Source: Pseudoduganella plicata (GTDB taxonomy: Bacteria; Pseudomonadota; Gammaproteobacteria; Burkholderiales; Burkholderiaceae_D). From it: a stretch of DNA of 64,000 nt. The stretch's first letter is position 1. Each line of letters begins with the position of its first letter. The stretch covers positions 4,030,001 to 4,094,000 of the forward strand of contig NZ_CP038026.1 in assembly GCF_004421005.1 (NCBI RefSeq), written 5' to 3'. A program made the translations under genes and the position numbers. This document shows positions 1-9,404 of this stretch, one piece after another. The notes beneath the pieces were generated by a model. That model saw nothing but the letters and a program-made list of their open reading frames with translations, made no database searches and was not told where the DNA came from.

Positions 1-1609
1 CGCGGATTTTCACCACGAACTCGTCGCCCGCGTAGGCAGCCTGCACGTCCGGCCACGTCGTCAGCAGTTTTTTCGTGTTGGCGTCCAGCCCGTTGTCGCG
101 TTCGACGATGACGTCATCGAAGTCGGCGTTCCTGCCGGCGGCGGCCAGCATGCGTTTGGCCTCCGTCAGCTGCTGGCGCTCGCGGGCCAATACCGACTGG
201 CGCCGCACTGTCTTGTGGTAGCCGCGCACCGTGTCGGCAATTTCGGCCAGGTAGCGCGCACGGGCAGGGGGCACGATGACGTTCTTGCCGGAGCTGAAGC
301 GCACATCCACCGGCGCCAGCTTGCCCGGCTGCGCGTGCAGGCCATGTTCTGCCAGTTTCGGCAACAGACCCTGGTACAGCGCGGTGACGCCATCGTCGTT
401 GAAGCGCGACGCCTGCGTGCCGTACACCGGCATCTCATCAAGGCGCTTGCTCCACAGTTCGCGGTTGCGCTGGTACTGTTTGGCCACGTCGCGCAGCGCG
501 TCCTGCGCGCCCTTGCGGTCGAATTTGTTGATGGCGATGAAGTCGGCGAAATCGAGCATGTCGATTTTTTCCAGCTGCGACGCGGCGCCGAATTCGGGCG
601 TCATCACGTACATCGACACGTCCACGTGCGGCACGATGGCCGCATCGCCCTGGCCGATGCCGGACGTCTCGACGATGACGAGGTCGAAGCCGGCGACCTT
701 GCAGGCGGCAATCACGTCCGGCAGCGCCTGCGAGATTTCGGAGCCCGCTTCGCGCGTGGCCAGCGAGCGCATGAAGACCCTGGCTTGACCGTTCCACGGA
801 TTGATCGCATTCATGCGAATCCGGTCGCCCAACAGCGCGCCGCCCGACTTGCGGCGCGACGGGTCGATCGAGATGATGGCGATGTTGAGCGTGTCGCCCT
901 GGTCCAGGCGGATGCGGCGAATCAGCTCGTCCGTCAAGGAAGATTTGCCGGCGCCGCCCGTGCCGGTGATGCCCAGCGTTGGCGTCGCCAGTTCATCGGC
1001 CGCAGCCAGCAATTGCTGGCGCAGTTCCGGTGCGGCGCGGTCGTTTTCCAGTGCCGTGATCAGCTGGGCCAGCGGACGGTGACGGGCCGCGATGTCGCCC
1101 TGCTGCAGCGGCGCCAGCGACGTGGGCGAATACTGCGACAGGTCGATGTCGCACTGCTGCACCATCCACTGGATCATGCCGACCAGGCCCATGCGCTGGC
1201 CGTCTTCTGGACTGAAGATGCGGGTGACGCCGTATTCGTGCAGCTCGGCGATCTCGGACGGCACGATCACGCCGCCGCCGCCGCCAAACACCTTGATGTG
1301 GGCGCCGCCGCGCTGGCGCAGCAGGTCGATCATGTACTTGAAATACTCGACGTGGCCGCCCTGGTAGCTGGAGATGGCGATACCCTGCACGTCCTCGGCC
1401 AATGCGGCGGTGACGACTTCGTCGACGGAGCGGTTGTGGCCGAGGTGGACAACCTCGACACCGTTCGACTGCAGGATGCGGCGCATGATGTTGATCGAGG
1501 CATCGTGGCCATCGAACAGCGAGGCAGCCGTAACGAAGCGCACCTTGTTGGCCGGCCGCGCCTGGTCGGCTTCGGCGGCAAGGGTCTTGGCGGAGGTCAG
1601 ATCGTTCAT
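1..1609 (-). CDS. icmF: Fused isobutyryl-CoA mutase IcmF, N-terminal part (runs off the left edge)
   Basis: IcmF interconverts isobutyryl-CoA and n-butyryl-CoA with adenosylcobalamin and carries its own G-protein chaperone. The visible 536 residues hold the N-terminal B12-binding domain, with the cobalamin motif D33-G-H35-D-A-S38 (His35 the expected lower axial ligand) and a glycine-rich run near residues 109-113. A MeaB-like GTPase domain follows, with Walker A GTGGAGKS at 216-223. The acyl-CoA mutase half lies beyond position 1. The B12 domain at the N-terminus fused to a GTPase separates IcmF from ordinary methylmalonyl-CoA mutase. The ATG at 1607-1609 is the first in-frame start before the conserved domain. 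The reading frame is open across the whole visible part. Confidence 0.93.
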   Translation of the reverse strand, partial: MNDLTSAKTLAAEADQARPANKVRFVTAASLFDGHDASINIMRRILQSNGVEVVHLGHNRSVDEVVTAALAEDVQGIAISSYQGGHVEYFKYMIDLLRQRGGAHIKVFGGGGGVIVPSEIAELHEYGVTRIFSPEDGQRMGLVGMIQWMVQQCDIDLSQYSPTSLAPLQQGDIAARHRPLAQLITALENDRAAPELRQQLLAAADELATPTLGITGTGGAGKSSLTDELIRRIRLDQGDTLNIAIISIDPSRRKSGGALLGDRIRMNAINPWNGQARVFMRSLATREAGSEISQALPDVIAACKVAGFDLVIVETSGIGQGDAAIVPHVDVSMYVMTPEFGAASQLEKIDMLDFADFIAINKFDRKGAQDALRDVAKQYQRNRELWSKRLDEMPVYGTQASRFNDDGVTALYQGLLPKLAEHGLHAQPGKLAPVDVRFSSGKNVIVPPARARYLAEIADTVRGYHKTVRRQSVLARERQQLTEAKRMLAAAGRNADFDDVIVERDNGLDANTKKLLTTWPDVQAAYAGDEFVVKIR

Positions 1610-1703
1610 GAGATTCCCTGGAATTTCGACGGATCGTGCGATCCGATTATATGACGTTTACGTTAACGTAATAACGACGTAAGAACTGCGCGTAGAACCG
1701 CTG

Positions 1704-1788
1704 AAAACCGGTGCCAGGCTCCTATTTCGAAGACCGGTGCCAGGCTCCTATTCCCACGATGTGAAAACAGGAGCCTGTCACCGGTTTT
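1704..1788. repeat. Cluster of three dispersed-repeat copies (family 1, AAAACCGGTGACAGGCTCC type)
   Basis: Two direct copies, AAAACCGGTGCCAGGCTCC at 1704-1722 and AGACCGGTGCCAGGCTCC at 1731-1748, are followed by an inverted copy, GGAGCCTGTCACCGGTTTT, at 1770-1788. The second and third can fold into a hairpin with a 21-nt loop. The cluster lies between the 3' end of the oxidoreductase gene and the 5' end of icmF. The same unit recurs at 25085-25195, so it is a dispersed family and not a local terminator only. It may still act as one. Confidence 0.85.
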
Positions 1789-1799
1789 CACGATGCGGG

Positions 1800-4700
1800 C
1801 TACGCGGCGTGCTGGCGGGCGCCACCAAAGGCTGCCAGCAGGCGCGCCTTGTCGGCGTGGAACGTGGCGACGGCTTTTTCCTTGACGTGACCGAAGCCGC
1901 GGATCTTCTCCGGCAGCGCCGCGATCGATACGGCCTGCTCGTAGTTCGATGCGGTCAGGCCGGCCAGCAGTTCGGCCACGATCTGGCGGTATTCGCCGAT
2001 CAGCGCGCGTTCCATCTTGCGCTCTTCGGTGCGGCCGAACACGTCGAACGCGCCGCCGCGCAGGCCTTTCAGTTTTGCCAGCACGCTGAACGCCTTCCAC
2101 ATCCAGGAGCCGTATTCCGCCTTGACGAGGTGGCCCTTGGCGTCCTTCTTCGAAAACATCGGCGGCGCCAGGTTGAACTTCAGGCTGAAGTCGCCCTCGA
2201 ACTGGGACTTCAACTGCTCGACAAAGCGGCCATCCGTGTACAGGCGCGCCACTTCGTATTCGTCCTTGTACGCCATCAGCTTGAACAACGACTTGGCGAC
2301 CGCCATCGACAGCCGGTTCGGCAACCCCAGCGCCGTCTCGCGCTCGCGCACCTGCATTACCAGCTGCTCATACTGCGCCGCATACGCCGCGTTCTGGTAG
2401 CCCGTCAGGAACTCGATGCGCTTTCTGATGACGCTGTCCAGGCTTTGCGGCATCTGCATGACGATGGCCTGCGTCGGCGTGGCCGTGAGCTCGACCTTTT
2501 TCACGTCGACGGCGGCACGGCGGCCCCACAGGAAGCTCTTCTTGTTCGATTCGACGGCCACGCCGTTCATCTCGATGGCGCGCAGCAGCGCCGCTTCCGA
2601 CAGCGGAATGCGCCCGCGCTGCCAGGCGTAGCCCAGCATGAACAGGTTGGCGGCGATCGAGTCGCCCATCAGCGCCGTGGCCAGCTTGGTCGCGTCGATG
2701 AAGTCGGCGGCATCGGCACCGCCGACGGATTCGACGATCAGCGCGCGCACTTCCTCGGCCGGATACTGCCAGTCCGCGTTCTGCGCGAACGTGCCGGGCG
2801 GCTGCTCGTGCAGGTTGACGACGGCCAGCGTGCGGCCGGGGCGCATTTTCGAGACCGCATCGGCCGCGCCGGCGGTCAGCATGTCGCAGCCCAGGATCAG
2901 GTCCGCTTCGCCGGTGGCGATGCGCTGCGCCCGCAGGTGCGCCGGCGACGTGGCAATCTTCACGTGCGACGTGACGGAGCCGTTCTTCTGCGACATGCCC
3001 GTCATGTCCAGCACCGAAGCGCCTTTGCCCTCCAGGTGCGCGGCCATGCCCATCAGCGCGCCGACGGTGATGACGCCCGTGCCGCCGATGCCGTTGATCA
3101 GGATGTTGTATGGCTGTTCGCAGTCCGGCAGGCGTGGCTGCGGCAGCACGCCCCAGTCGTCCGGCGCTTTACTCACACCCGTCTTCGATTTCTTCAGCGT
3201 GCCGCCTTCGACGGTGACGAAGCTGGGGCAGAAGCCTTTCACGCACGAATAATCCTTGTTGCAGCTGGACTGGTCAATGGTGCGCTTGCGGCCGAACTCC
3301 GTCTCTTTCGGCAGGATCGACACGCAGTTCGACTGCACGCCGCAGTCGCCGCAGCCTTCGCAGACGGCTTCGTTGATGACCATGCGCTTGTTCGGGTCCG
3401 GGAATTCGTTCTTTTTCCGACGGCGGCGCTTTTCGGCAGCGCAGGTCTGGTCGTAGATCAGCACCGTGCAGCCAGGCAGTTCACGCAGCTCGCGCTGCAC
3501 GTCGTCCATCTCCTTGCGGTCGTGCAGCGTAACGAACGCGGGCAGGGTCGAGCGGTCCGCGTAGCGCGACAGGTCTTCCGTTACGAGGGCAATGCGTTTG
3601 ACGCCTTCGGCCGCCATCTGCTGCGCGATCATCGGCACGGAGACGGTGCCGTCCACCGGCTGGCCGCCCGTCATCGCCACCGCGTCGTTGTACAGGATCT
3701 TGTAGGTGATGTTCACCTTCGCCGCCACGGCGGCGCGGATGGCGAGATAGCCGGAGTGGAAGTAGGTGCCGTCCCCAAGGTTCTGGAACACGTGCGGGAC
3801 GGTGGAAAACGCAGCCTGGCCGATCCACGGCGTGCCTTCGCCGCCCATGTGCGTCGTCAGCTTGTTCATCTCCGGATAGATCGACGTCGCCATCACGTGG
3901 CAGCCGATGCCGGCCAGCGCGAAGCTGCCGTCCGGGACTTTCGTCGACGTGTTGTGCGGGCAGCCGGAGCAGTAAAACGCGGGACGGAACGGTGTGCTGA
4001 TGGCCTTCTTGAGTACCGCATCCTTCGCGTCGAGGAACGTCAGGCGCGCCTTGATTTGGTCCTGGATATGCGTGTCATCGATATAGCGTTTGACACGCGA
4101 AGCGATCACGCGGGCCACTTGCGAGACCGAGAAATCGGCCTTCGGCGGCAGCAGCCATTCGCCGCGCGGCGCGACCCATTCGCCCTTGTCGTCGAACTTG
4201 CCGATGACGCGCGGACGCACGTCGTCGCGCCAGTTGTACAGCTGTTCCTTCAGCTGGTATTCGACGAACTGGCGCTTCTCTTCCACCACGAGGATTTCGT
4301 CGAGACCCTGCGCGAACTCGCGCACCGAGTCCGGCTCCAGCGGCCATGGCATCGAGACCTTGAACAGGCGCAGGCCGACCTTGGCGGCCATGTCCTCGTC
4401 GATGCCCAGTTCTTCCAGCGCTTCCAGCACGTCCAGGTACGATTTACCGGAAGCGATGATGCCCAGCTTCGCGTTCGGGTTGTCGATCGTCGTGTGATTC
4501 AGCTTGTTTTCCCGCGCATAGGCGAGGGCCGCGTAGATCTTGTAGTCCTGCATCAGCGCTTCCTGATTGCGCGCCTGCTGGCCCAGCGGGATCGACGACA
4601 GGCGGGCATTCAGGCCGCCTTCGGGCATCGTGAAATCCTGCGGCAGCCTGACCTGTACGCGCAGCGGATCGGCATCGACGGAGGCCGACGATTCCACCGT

Positions 4701-5375
4701 ATCGGCCAGCGCCTTGAACGCGACGGCGCAGCCGGAGAAGCGCGACATGGCCCAGCCGTGAACGCCCAGGTCCAGGTATTCCTGCACGTTGCAGGGGTAC
4801 AGCACGGGGATCATGCAGGCCGAGAAGATATGGTCGGACTGGTGCGGCAACGTCGACGAATAGGCGCCATGATCGTCGCCCGCGACGAGCAGGATGCCGC
4901 CGTGCTTCGACGTGCCGGCATGGTTCATGTGTTTGAAAACGTCGCCACAGCGGTCCACGCCGGGGCCCTTGCCGTACCACATGGCGAACACGCCATCGTA
5001 TTTCGACGGGCCGATCAGGTCGACCTGCTGCGAGCCCCACACGGCGGTGGCGGCCAGATCCTCGTTCACGCCCGGCACGAACTGGATGTGGTTCGCTTCC
5101 AGGTACGTTTTCGTCTTCCACAGCGTTTCGTCCAGTCCGCCCAGCGGCGAACCGCGGTAGCCGGAAATGAAGCCGGCGGTGTTCAGGCCGGCCTGTTCGT
5201 CGCGCTTTTTCTGCATCATCGGCAGGCGCACGAGGGCCTGGATGCCGGAGAGGAAGATCTTGCCGGAAGTGGCGGTGTATTTGTCGTCGAGGCTGACGTC
5301 GTTCAGTACGACTGGCTGCGCGGGCGCGGCGTCACGCAGGGACGCGGCGGCACCCATTGCCGGGGTATCGGGCAT
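1800..5375 (-). CDS. Indolepyruvate ferredoxin oxidoreductase family protein (fused subunits)
   Basis: A 1191-residue fusion protein of the thiamine-pyrophosphate 2-oxoacid:ferredoxin oxidoreductase family, which decarboxylates aryl or branched 2-oxoacids to acyl-CoA. The N-terminal alpha-like part contains GYRGSPLGGLDE. A TPP-domain segment with YCSGCPHNTSTK and GIGCHVMATS lies near residues 465-495. A cysteine-rich ferredoxin-like stretch follows near 665-720 (CEGCGDCG, then three further cysteines ending in GFCPSF). The gamma-like domain, with INGIGGTGVITVGA, is C-terminal. Single-chain fusions of this size are common in proteobacteria that degrade aromatic amino acids aerobically. Its neighbour icmF suggests a shared theme of branched or aryl acyl-CoA metabolism, but they need not be one operon. 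The exact substrate cannot be read from sequence. Confidence 0.92.
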   Translation of the reverse strand: MPDTPAMGAAASLRDAAPAQPVVLNDVSLDDKYTATSGKIFLSGIQALVRLPMMQKKRDEQAGLNTAGFISGYRGSPLGGLDETLWKTKTYLEANHIQFVPGVNEDLAATAVWGSQQVDLIGPSKYDGVFAMWYGKGPGVDRCGDVFKHMNHAGTSKHGGILLVAGDDHGAYSSTLPHQSDHIFSACMIPVLYPCNVQEYLDLGVHGWAMSRFSGCAVAFKALADTVESSASVDADPLRVQVRLPQDFTMPEGGLNARLSSIPLGQQARNQEALMQDYKIYAALAYARENKLNHTTIDNPNAKLGIIASGKSYLDVLEALEELGIDEDMAAKVGLRLFKVSMPWPLEPDSVREFAQGLDEILVVEEKRQFVEYQLKEQLYNWRDDVRPRVIGKFDDKGEWVAPRGEWLLPPKADFSVSQVARVIASRVKRYIDDTHIQDQIKARLTFLDAKDAVLKKAISTPFRPAFYCSGCPHNTSTKVPDGSFALAGIGCHVMATSIYPEMNKLTTHMGGEGTPWIGQAAFSTVPHVFQNLGDGTYFHSGYLAIRAAVAAKVNITYKILYNDAVAMTGGQPVDGTVSVPMIAQQMAAEGVKRIALVTEDLSRYADRSTLPAFVTLHDRKEMDDVQRELRELPGCTVLIYDQTCAAEKRRRRKKNEFPDPNKRMVINEAVCEGCGDCGVQSNCVSILPKETEFGRKRTIDQSSCNKDYSCVKGFCPSFVTVEGGTLKKSKTGVSKAPDDWGVLPQPRLPDCEQPYNILINGIGGTGVITVGALMGMAAHLEGKGASVLDMTGMSQKNGSVTSHVKIATSPAHLRAQRIATGEADLILGCDMLTAGAADAVSKMRPGRTLAVVNLHEQPPGTFAQNADWQYPAEEVRALIVESVGGADAADFIDATKLATALMGDSIAANLFMLGYAWQRGRIPLSEAALLRAIEMNGVAVESNKKSFLWGRRAAVDVKKVELTATPTQAIVMQMPQSLDSVIRKRIEFLTGYQNAAYAAQYEQLVMQVRERETALGLPNRLSMAVAKSLFKLMAYKDEYEVARLYTDGRFVEQLKSQFEGDFSLKFNLAPPMFSKKDAKGHLVKAEYGSWMWKAFSVLAKLKGLRGGAFDVFGRTEERKMERALIGEYRQIVAELLAGLTASNYEQAVSIAALPEKIRGFGHVKEKAVATFHADKARLLAAFGGARQHAA

Positions 5376-5587
5376 GGCTTGTCTCCAAAATGCTTTATTC
5401 CGGTTGCGCCTGGCCTTGATTCGCCGGGTGGGCGAAGGCTGGCTCAGGCTACGTGGCCGCTTTTTGCGACGCTGGCCACTCTGACGGTGGCTGACTTCCC
5501 AGTCTACGCGCCGGTTGACGTATACGGAAATAGCGTTTGGGGATGGGGGTATAAGAAATTGTGATGGCTATCGAGGAGGGCTGGGGC

Positions 5588-5604
5588 CAGACCCGCCGGG
5601 TCTG
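5588..5604. repeat. Short palindrome CAGACCC-GCC-GGGTCTG
   Basis: A perfect 7-bp inverted repeat with a 3-nt loop lies in the 240-bp gap between the LysR gene and the oxidoreductase gene. It resembles the GGGGTCTGTCCCC elements at 52423-52489 and may be a diverged member of that family. No T-run follows it, so a terminator role is uncertain. Confidence 0.5.
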
Positions 5605-5618
5605 ACTCGCGAATTCAT

Positions 5619-6545
5619 CTAGAGCAACGTTGCACCAGGCCAGGCGTCGCCCGCACACAGCTGGCCCGCCACCTCCGCCGCCAGCCGGCTGATGGCCGTG
5701 GCAGCATTGGTCAGCGGCAGCGTCCGGGAAGCGCACAGCACGACGGTGCGGGAAATCGCGGGACTGTGGATCGCCAAGGCTCGCATCAGGCCGCGCTGCA
5801 CTTCCGGCAGCACTGGCGCCACCGGCAAAATAGTCGCCCCCATATCGGCCATCAGGGCGGACTTGAGGATGGCGATGGAATTGATTTCGATAACATCTTG
5901 CGGCGCCAGGCCGGCGCCGTGCGCCACCGCCTCGATGCGGGGCCGTACGCCGTGCTGCAGGCCGGGCAGGATCAGCGTTGCCGCCAGCGCCTCCTGCAGC
6001 GTGACCTCCGCGCGCTGCGGGAACCAGCGCGCGTCCGTGCGGCAGATGAAGCACAGCGATTCCTCCGCCAGCGGCGTCGTCACGAACGGTGTCAGCTGGC
6101 CGTCGTCGAACAGCACGGCCAGATTGACGCGGCCCGATTTGAGCTGTTCGGCCAGATTACCCGTCAGCTCTTCCGTCAGTTGCAGCGTGATGTCCGGGTA
6201 GTGCGCGCGCGCCGCCTCCAGCAGTGGCAGCGCGAGCGCGGCCGAGATGCTGTGCGGCAGGCCTAGGGTGACGGTGCCGGATGGTCGCGCCGACTGCGTC
6301 ACGGCCGAACGCGCATCCGCCACCTGCTTCAGGATTGCCTGGGCGTGCTCGTAAAACACCTTGCCCGCGTCCGTGCTGTGCACGCCCTGCGCCGACCGAT
6401 GCAGCAGCTGCGCGCCCAGGTCGGCCTCCAGCTGGCGTAGCTGCTGCGTCAATGCGGGTTGAGCGACGTGCAACACGCCAGCAGCGCGCGACAGTGAGCC
6501 GTGATCCACGATTGCAACAAAATAACGGAGCTGACGCAATTCCAT
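5619..6545 (-). CDS. LysR-family transcriptional regulator
   Basis: A 308-residue LysR-type regulator of normal length. The winged helix-turn-helix occupies about residues 1-60 (MELRQLRYFVAIVDHGSLSRAA, then QPALTQQLRQLEADLG). The effector-binding substrate fold follows from about residue 90. The N-terminal sequence is of the Nac/CynR-like type. It is transcribed away from the HD-GYP gene and ends 243 bp before the start of the oxidoreductase gene, in the same orientation. It could regulate that gene, but no operator was identified. The ATG at 6543-6545 gives the canonical N-terminus. Confidence 0.9.
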   Translation of the reverse strand: MELRQLRYFVAIVDHGSLSRAAGVLHVAQPALTQQLRQLEADLGAQLLHRSAQGVHSTDAGKVFYEHAQAILKQVADARSAVTQSARPSGTVTLGLPHSISAALALPLLEAARAHYPDITLQLTEELTGNLAEQLKSGRVNLAVLFDDGQLTPFVTTPLAEESLCFICRTDARWFPQRAEVTLQEALAATLILPGLQHGVRPRIEAVAHGAGLAPQDVIEINSIAILKSALMADMGATILPVAPVLPEVQRGLMRALAIHSPAISRTVVLCASRTLPLTNAATAISRLAAEVAGQLCAGDAWPGATLL

Positions 6546-6643
6546 AGAAGTTTTAATGCCTTAAACTTACGATTAGTCCCGTGCGGCAACTATTTGGTTA
6601 TACTCCCATTGTAGCGCTCGCCGCTTAATCACCGCAGATTGCC

Positions 6644-7861
6644 ATGTTGAAGAAAGTCGACGCCTCCGTGTTAAAGGTGGGCATGTTTATTCATGATCTC
6701 AGTTGCGACTGGATGGACCATCCTTTCGTGCGCAGCCGCTTCGCCATCACGACCGAAGCCGAGATCCGCAAGATCCTGGGCGCGGGCATTCGCCAGGTGG
6801 TGATCGACTCGTCGCGCGGTCTGGATGTGCGCGACGCTCCGACGCTGCGCGAGACGCAGGACGCCATCGAACAGGAGGTCGTCGAGATCGCCAGCGCACC
6901 GGCACGCCCGATCCGCGTGTCGCTGGCCGAGGAGCTGCAGCGCGCTGCGCGCATCCGGCATCAGGCGGCGGGACTGGTGCGCAACGTGATGGCCGATGCG
7001 CGGCTCGGCAAGGCCATCGAAATCGACTCGGTCCAGCCGGTCGTGCAGAACATCACCGAATCGATCCTGCGCAATCCCGGCGCGCTGGTGGGCCTTCTGC
7101 GCATCAAGAGCAAGGACGACTACACATTCCTGCATTCCGTCAGCGTGTGCGCCCTGCTGGTGGCGTTCTGCCATTCGCGCGACATGGAAGACGATCTCAT
7201 CCGCGAAGCGGGCCTCGGCGGCTTGCTGCACGACACGGGCAAGGCGCTGGTGCCGGACGAGATCCTGAACAAGCCGGGCCGCCTGACGGACGCCGAATTC
7301 GACATCATCCGCAAGCACCCCGAAGACGGCTACCGGATCCTGCTGCAGTCGCCCGAGGTGGGGCCGATCCCGCTCGACATCACGCGTCATCACCACGAGC
7401 GCCGCGACGGCAGCGGCTACCCCGACAAGCTGGCCGGAGACGACATTTCCGAGCTGGCGCAGATGGCGTCGATCGTCGACGTGTATGACGCCATCACGGC
7501 CGACCGCTGCTATCACAAGGGCATCCCGGCTGCGGCGGCGCTGCGCAAGATCTATGAATGGAGCAAGTTTCATTTCAATCCGCAGCTGGTGCAGCAGTTC
7601 ATGCGCTGCGTGGGCATCTATCCCGTCGGCACGCTGGTGCGGCTGGAATCGGGCCGGCTTGGCGTGGTCGTGGAACCGCACGAGACGAACCTGCTGTCGC
7701 CCAAGGTCAACGTGTTCTTCAACACGAAGACGAACGTCTATATCAAGCCGGAGATGGTCGACCTGGCGCGCGGCCTGGGATTTGGCGGTGCCGAGAAGAT
7801 CGTTGGACACGAAGATCCTGCGCAATGGAAAGTCGATCCTATGCGCTTTCTCGTCGTGTAA
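6644..7861 (+). CDS. HD-GYP domain protein with DUF3391 N-terminus, probable c-di-GMP phosphodiesterase
   Basis: A 405-residue cytoplasmic protein. It begins with a DUF3391 domain (LKVGMFIHDLSCDW, then the long ITTEAEIRKIL segment) and continues with an HD-GYP domain. The HD pair is in LLHDTGKAL near residue 195 and the signature HHERRDGSGYP near 248-258. HD-GYP proteins hydrolyse c-di-GMP, usually to pGpG or GMP, at a metal centre. The metal-ligand motifs visible here look intact, so activity is expected. It converges on a GGDEF gene just downstream and sits just before a Tad pilus locus, which suggests control of surface attachment. Confidence 0.92.
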   Translation: MLKKVDASVLKVGMFIHDLSCDWMDHPFVRSRFAITTEAEIRKILGAGIRQVVIDSSRGLDVRDAPTLRETQDAIEQEVVEIASAPARPIRVSLAEELQRAARIRHQAAGLVRNVMADARLGKAIEIDSVQPVVQNITESILRNPGALVGLLRIKSKDDYTFLHSVSVCALLVAFCHSRDMEDDLIREAGLGGLLHDTGKALVPDEILNKPGRLTDAEFDIIRKHPEDGYRILLQSPEVGPIPLDITRHHHERRDGSGYPDKLAGDDISELAQMASIVDVYDAITADRCYHKGIPAAAALRKIYEWSKFHFNPQLVQQFMRCVGIYPVGTLVRLESGRLGVVVEPHETNLLSPKVNVFFNTKTNVYIKPEMVDLARGLGFGGAEKIVGHEDPAQWKVDPMRFLVV

Positions 7862-7895
7862 AACAGGTATCGGCGCGGGGAGCACGGCTGAGACC

Positions 7896-7916
7896 GTGTC
7901 GCACCGCGTGCGACAC
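7896..7916. terminator. Bidirectional hairpin between convergent HD-GYP and GGDEF genes
   Basis: A perfect 9-bp inverted repeat, GTGTCGCAC-CGC-GTGCGACAC, lies between two convergent gene ends. Its position suits a shared terminator. No long T-run flanks it, so it may slow polymerase rather than fully terminate. Confidence 0.55.
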
Positions 7917-7946
7917 GCACTTAACGGTCAGCCGGCGTGACAGCGC

Positions 7947-8996
7947 TCAGAAGAATTCCGCCGTATCGTTCGATTCCACCGTCTGCAGCAGGCCGCCACT
8001 GACCAGTTCGTCGTAGTGGCAGGCCATGTTGCGCCCGTGGCTCTTGGCGTAGTACAGCGCCTGGTCGGCGCGGCCCAGGATGATGACGGGTGCCTCGAAC
8101 GCACTGATGCTGACGAATCCCACGCTGACGGTGACCTTGCCCACCTGCGGGAAGTCATGCTGCTCCACGTTCATGCGGAAGCGGTCGATGATTTTCTTGG
8201 CGTTGTCCAAAGTCGTCGAGCGCAGCAGCACCACGAACTCCTCGCCGCCGAAGCGGAACACCCGGTCCTGCGCGCGGAACGACGATTGCAGCAGGTTGGC
8301 GATCAGGATCAGCACCTCGTCGCCATACAGGTGGCCGAACTTGTCGTTGACGTGCTTGAAGTGGTCGACGTCCACGACGGCCAGCCACTGCTTCTCTTCC
8401 TCGCAATGCTGGCGCCGCTCGGGTTCGCCCGGCGGCAGCGACAGCTGGTCCTGCTCCGCGCTGCTGGCCTGCAGCATCTTGGCCAGCTGGTCGTCGAAGG
8501 TCTTGCGGTTCAACAGCCCGGTCAGCGAATCGCGTTCGCTGTAGTCGAGCAGATTCTGGAAGTTACGATAGACGCTGACGATGCCGCCGATGACGTGAAT
8601 GGTGTCGCTCGTGTAGGGCGTCGGATTGACGATTTCCAGACACGTGTCGGCCTTGTCACCCAGCCAGATCGGCAGCCACAGCGTATGGCGGCCGTGCTCG
8701 TCCATCTGGTCCGCGCTGGCCTCGTGGCGTGCGATGCAGTCCGCCAGCGCGGGATAGCAGCTGATCGGATCGCCCGGACTGGCCGGGTCGGGATGGTCCT
8801 CCATGCGTGCGGGCTGGCCCGCCGTTACCACGGCGCGGGAGCGCACGAACAGCTGGTCCCGCACGGCGGCAAGCGTCAGCACGCGTGCCTGGGTGGCACC
8901 CGCGAGCTCCTGCACCGCCGAGATCACGGAGATGTCCAGCATCGTGTGATCGCGGTGGCCGGTCATGTCCACCATGTGTTTCAGTAGGGAATCCAT
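7947..8996 (-). CDS. GGDEF domain protein, probable diguanylate cyclase
   Basis: A 349-residue protein with an N-terminal region of about 160 residues resembling a GAF-type sensor, followed by a GGDEF domain. The active site reads FGGEEF near residue 250, so GTP-to-c-di-GMP cyclase activity is likely. Five residues upstream is RAQD, an RxxD inhibitory I-site, so product feedback inhibition is expected. I chose the ATG at 8996 (MDSLLKHMVDM); an in-frame ATG 18 codons upstream (9050) lacks family-like sequence after it. No transmembrane segment is visible. It is convergent with the HD-GYP gene, and the pair could set local c-di-GMP. Confidence 0.88.
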   Translation of the reverse strand: MDSLLKHMVDMTGHRDHTMLDISVISAVQELAGATQARVLTLAAVRDQLFVRSRAVVTAGQPARMEDHPDPASPGDPISCYPALADCIARHEASADQMDEHGRHTLWLPIWLGDKADTCLEIVNPTPYTSDTIHVIGGIVSVYRNFQNLLDYSERDSLTGLLNRKTFDDQLAKMLQASSAEQDQLSLPPGEPERRQHCEEEKQWLAVVDVDHFKHVNDKFGHLYGDEVLILIANLLQSSFRAQDRVFRFGGEEFVVLLRSTTLDNAKKIIDRFRMNVEQHDFPQVGKVTVSVGFVSISAFEAPVIILGRADQALYYAKSHGRNMACHYDELVSGGLLQTVESNDTAEFF

Positions 8997-9404
8997 GCTC
9001 GTTCTCTGAAGTATCAAGACGCGCGCCGCATTATGTTTCCGAAAAATCAAGGCACACAGTGACGCACAGCACGAGGCCTTTCCAAAAGACAGCTGATCAG
9101 CATAAATGTTTTTTGCTTTCGCAGCAATTATCCTTTGCGAAAATTCTTGAAAAACGCCACGATTCTACTCTTTGTCTACAACGGAGCGCGTCTTCCAGCC
9201 GCGAATCCACCCCTCATGTCGCAGAGCAAGTGATGCAGTGTGACATAGCCCGGCGGCGTTGTCTGTCACATTTCCGTCTATACCAATGATAGTGCCGTTG
9301 GGAAAGTTGCGCACTATCAAGATTGCCTGTCGGCATAAAATTTATGATGTCCTTAATGGCTGACGCCAGAATCCGAAGTCAAACCAGACCCACAGGAGGA
9401 CAGT
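8997..9404. other. Intergenic region upstream of the Flp pilins
   Basis: About 400 bp without a convincing gene between the divergent GGDEF and flp genes. It is noticeably AT-richer than its surroundings, as expected for promoters on both sides. A spaced inverted repeat TGTGACA (9239-9245) and TGTCACA (9264-9270) could be a regulator site. An AT-rich stretch around 9330-9350 may hold the flp promoter. A GG-N10-GC sigma-54 spacing was looked for and not found. Confidence 0.4.

Noticed and set aside
1737..5564. Very long open frame on the plus strand opposite the oxidoreductase gene
   Set aside because: It is Arg/His/Val-rich with no domain, and results from the GC-skewed third positions of the real minus-strand gene.
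9230..9404. Possible sigma-54 promoter for flp
   Set aside because: No GG-N10-GC pair with the right spacing was found; TTGGGAAAGTTGC has a gap of only 7.
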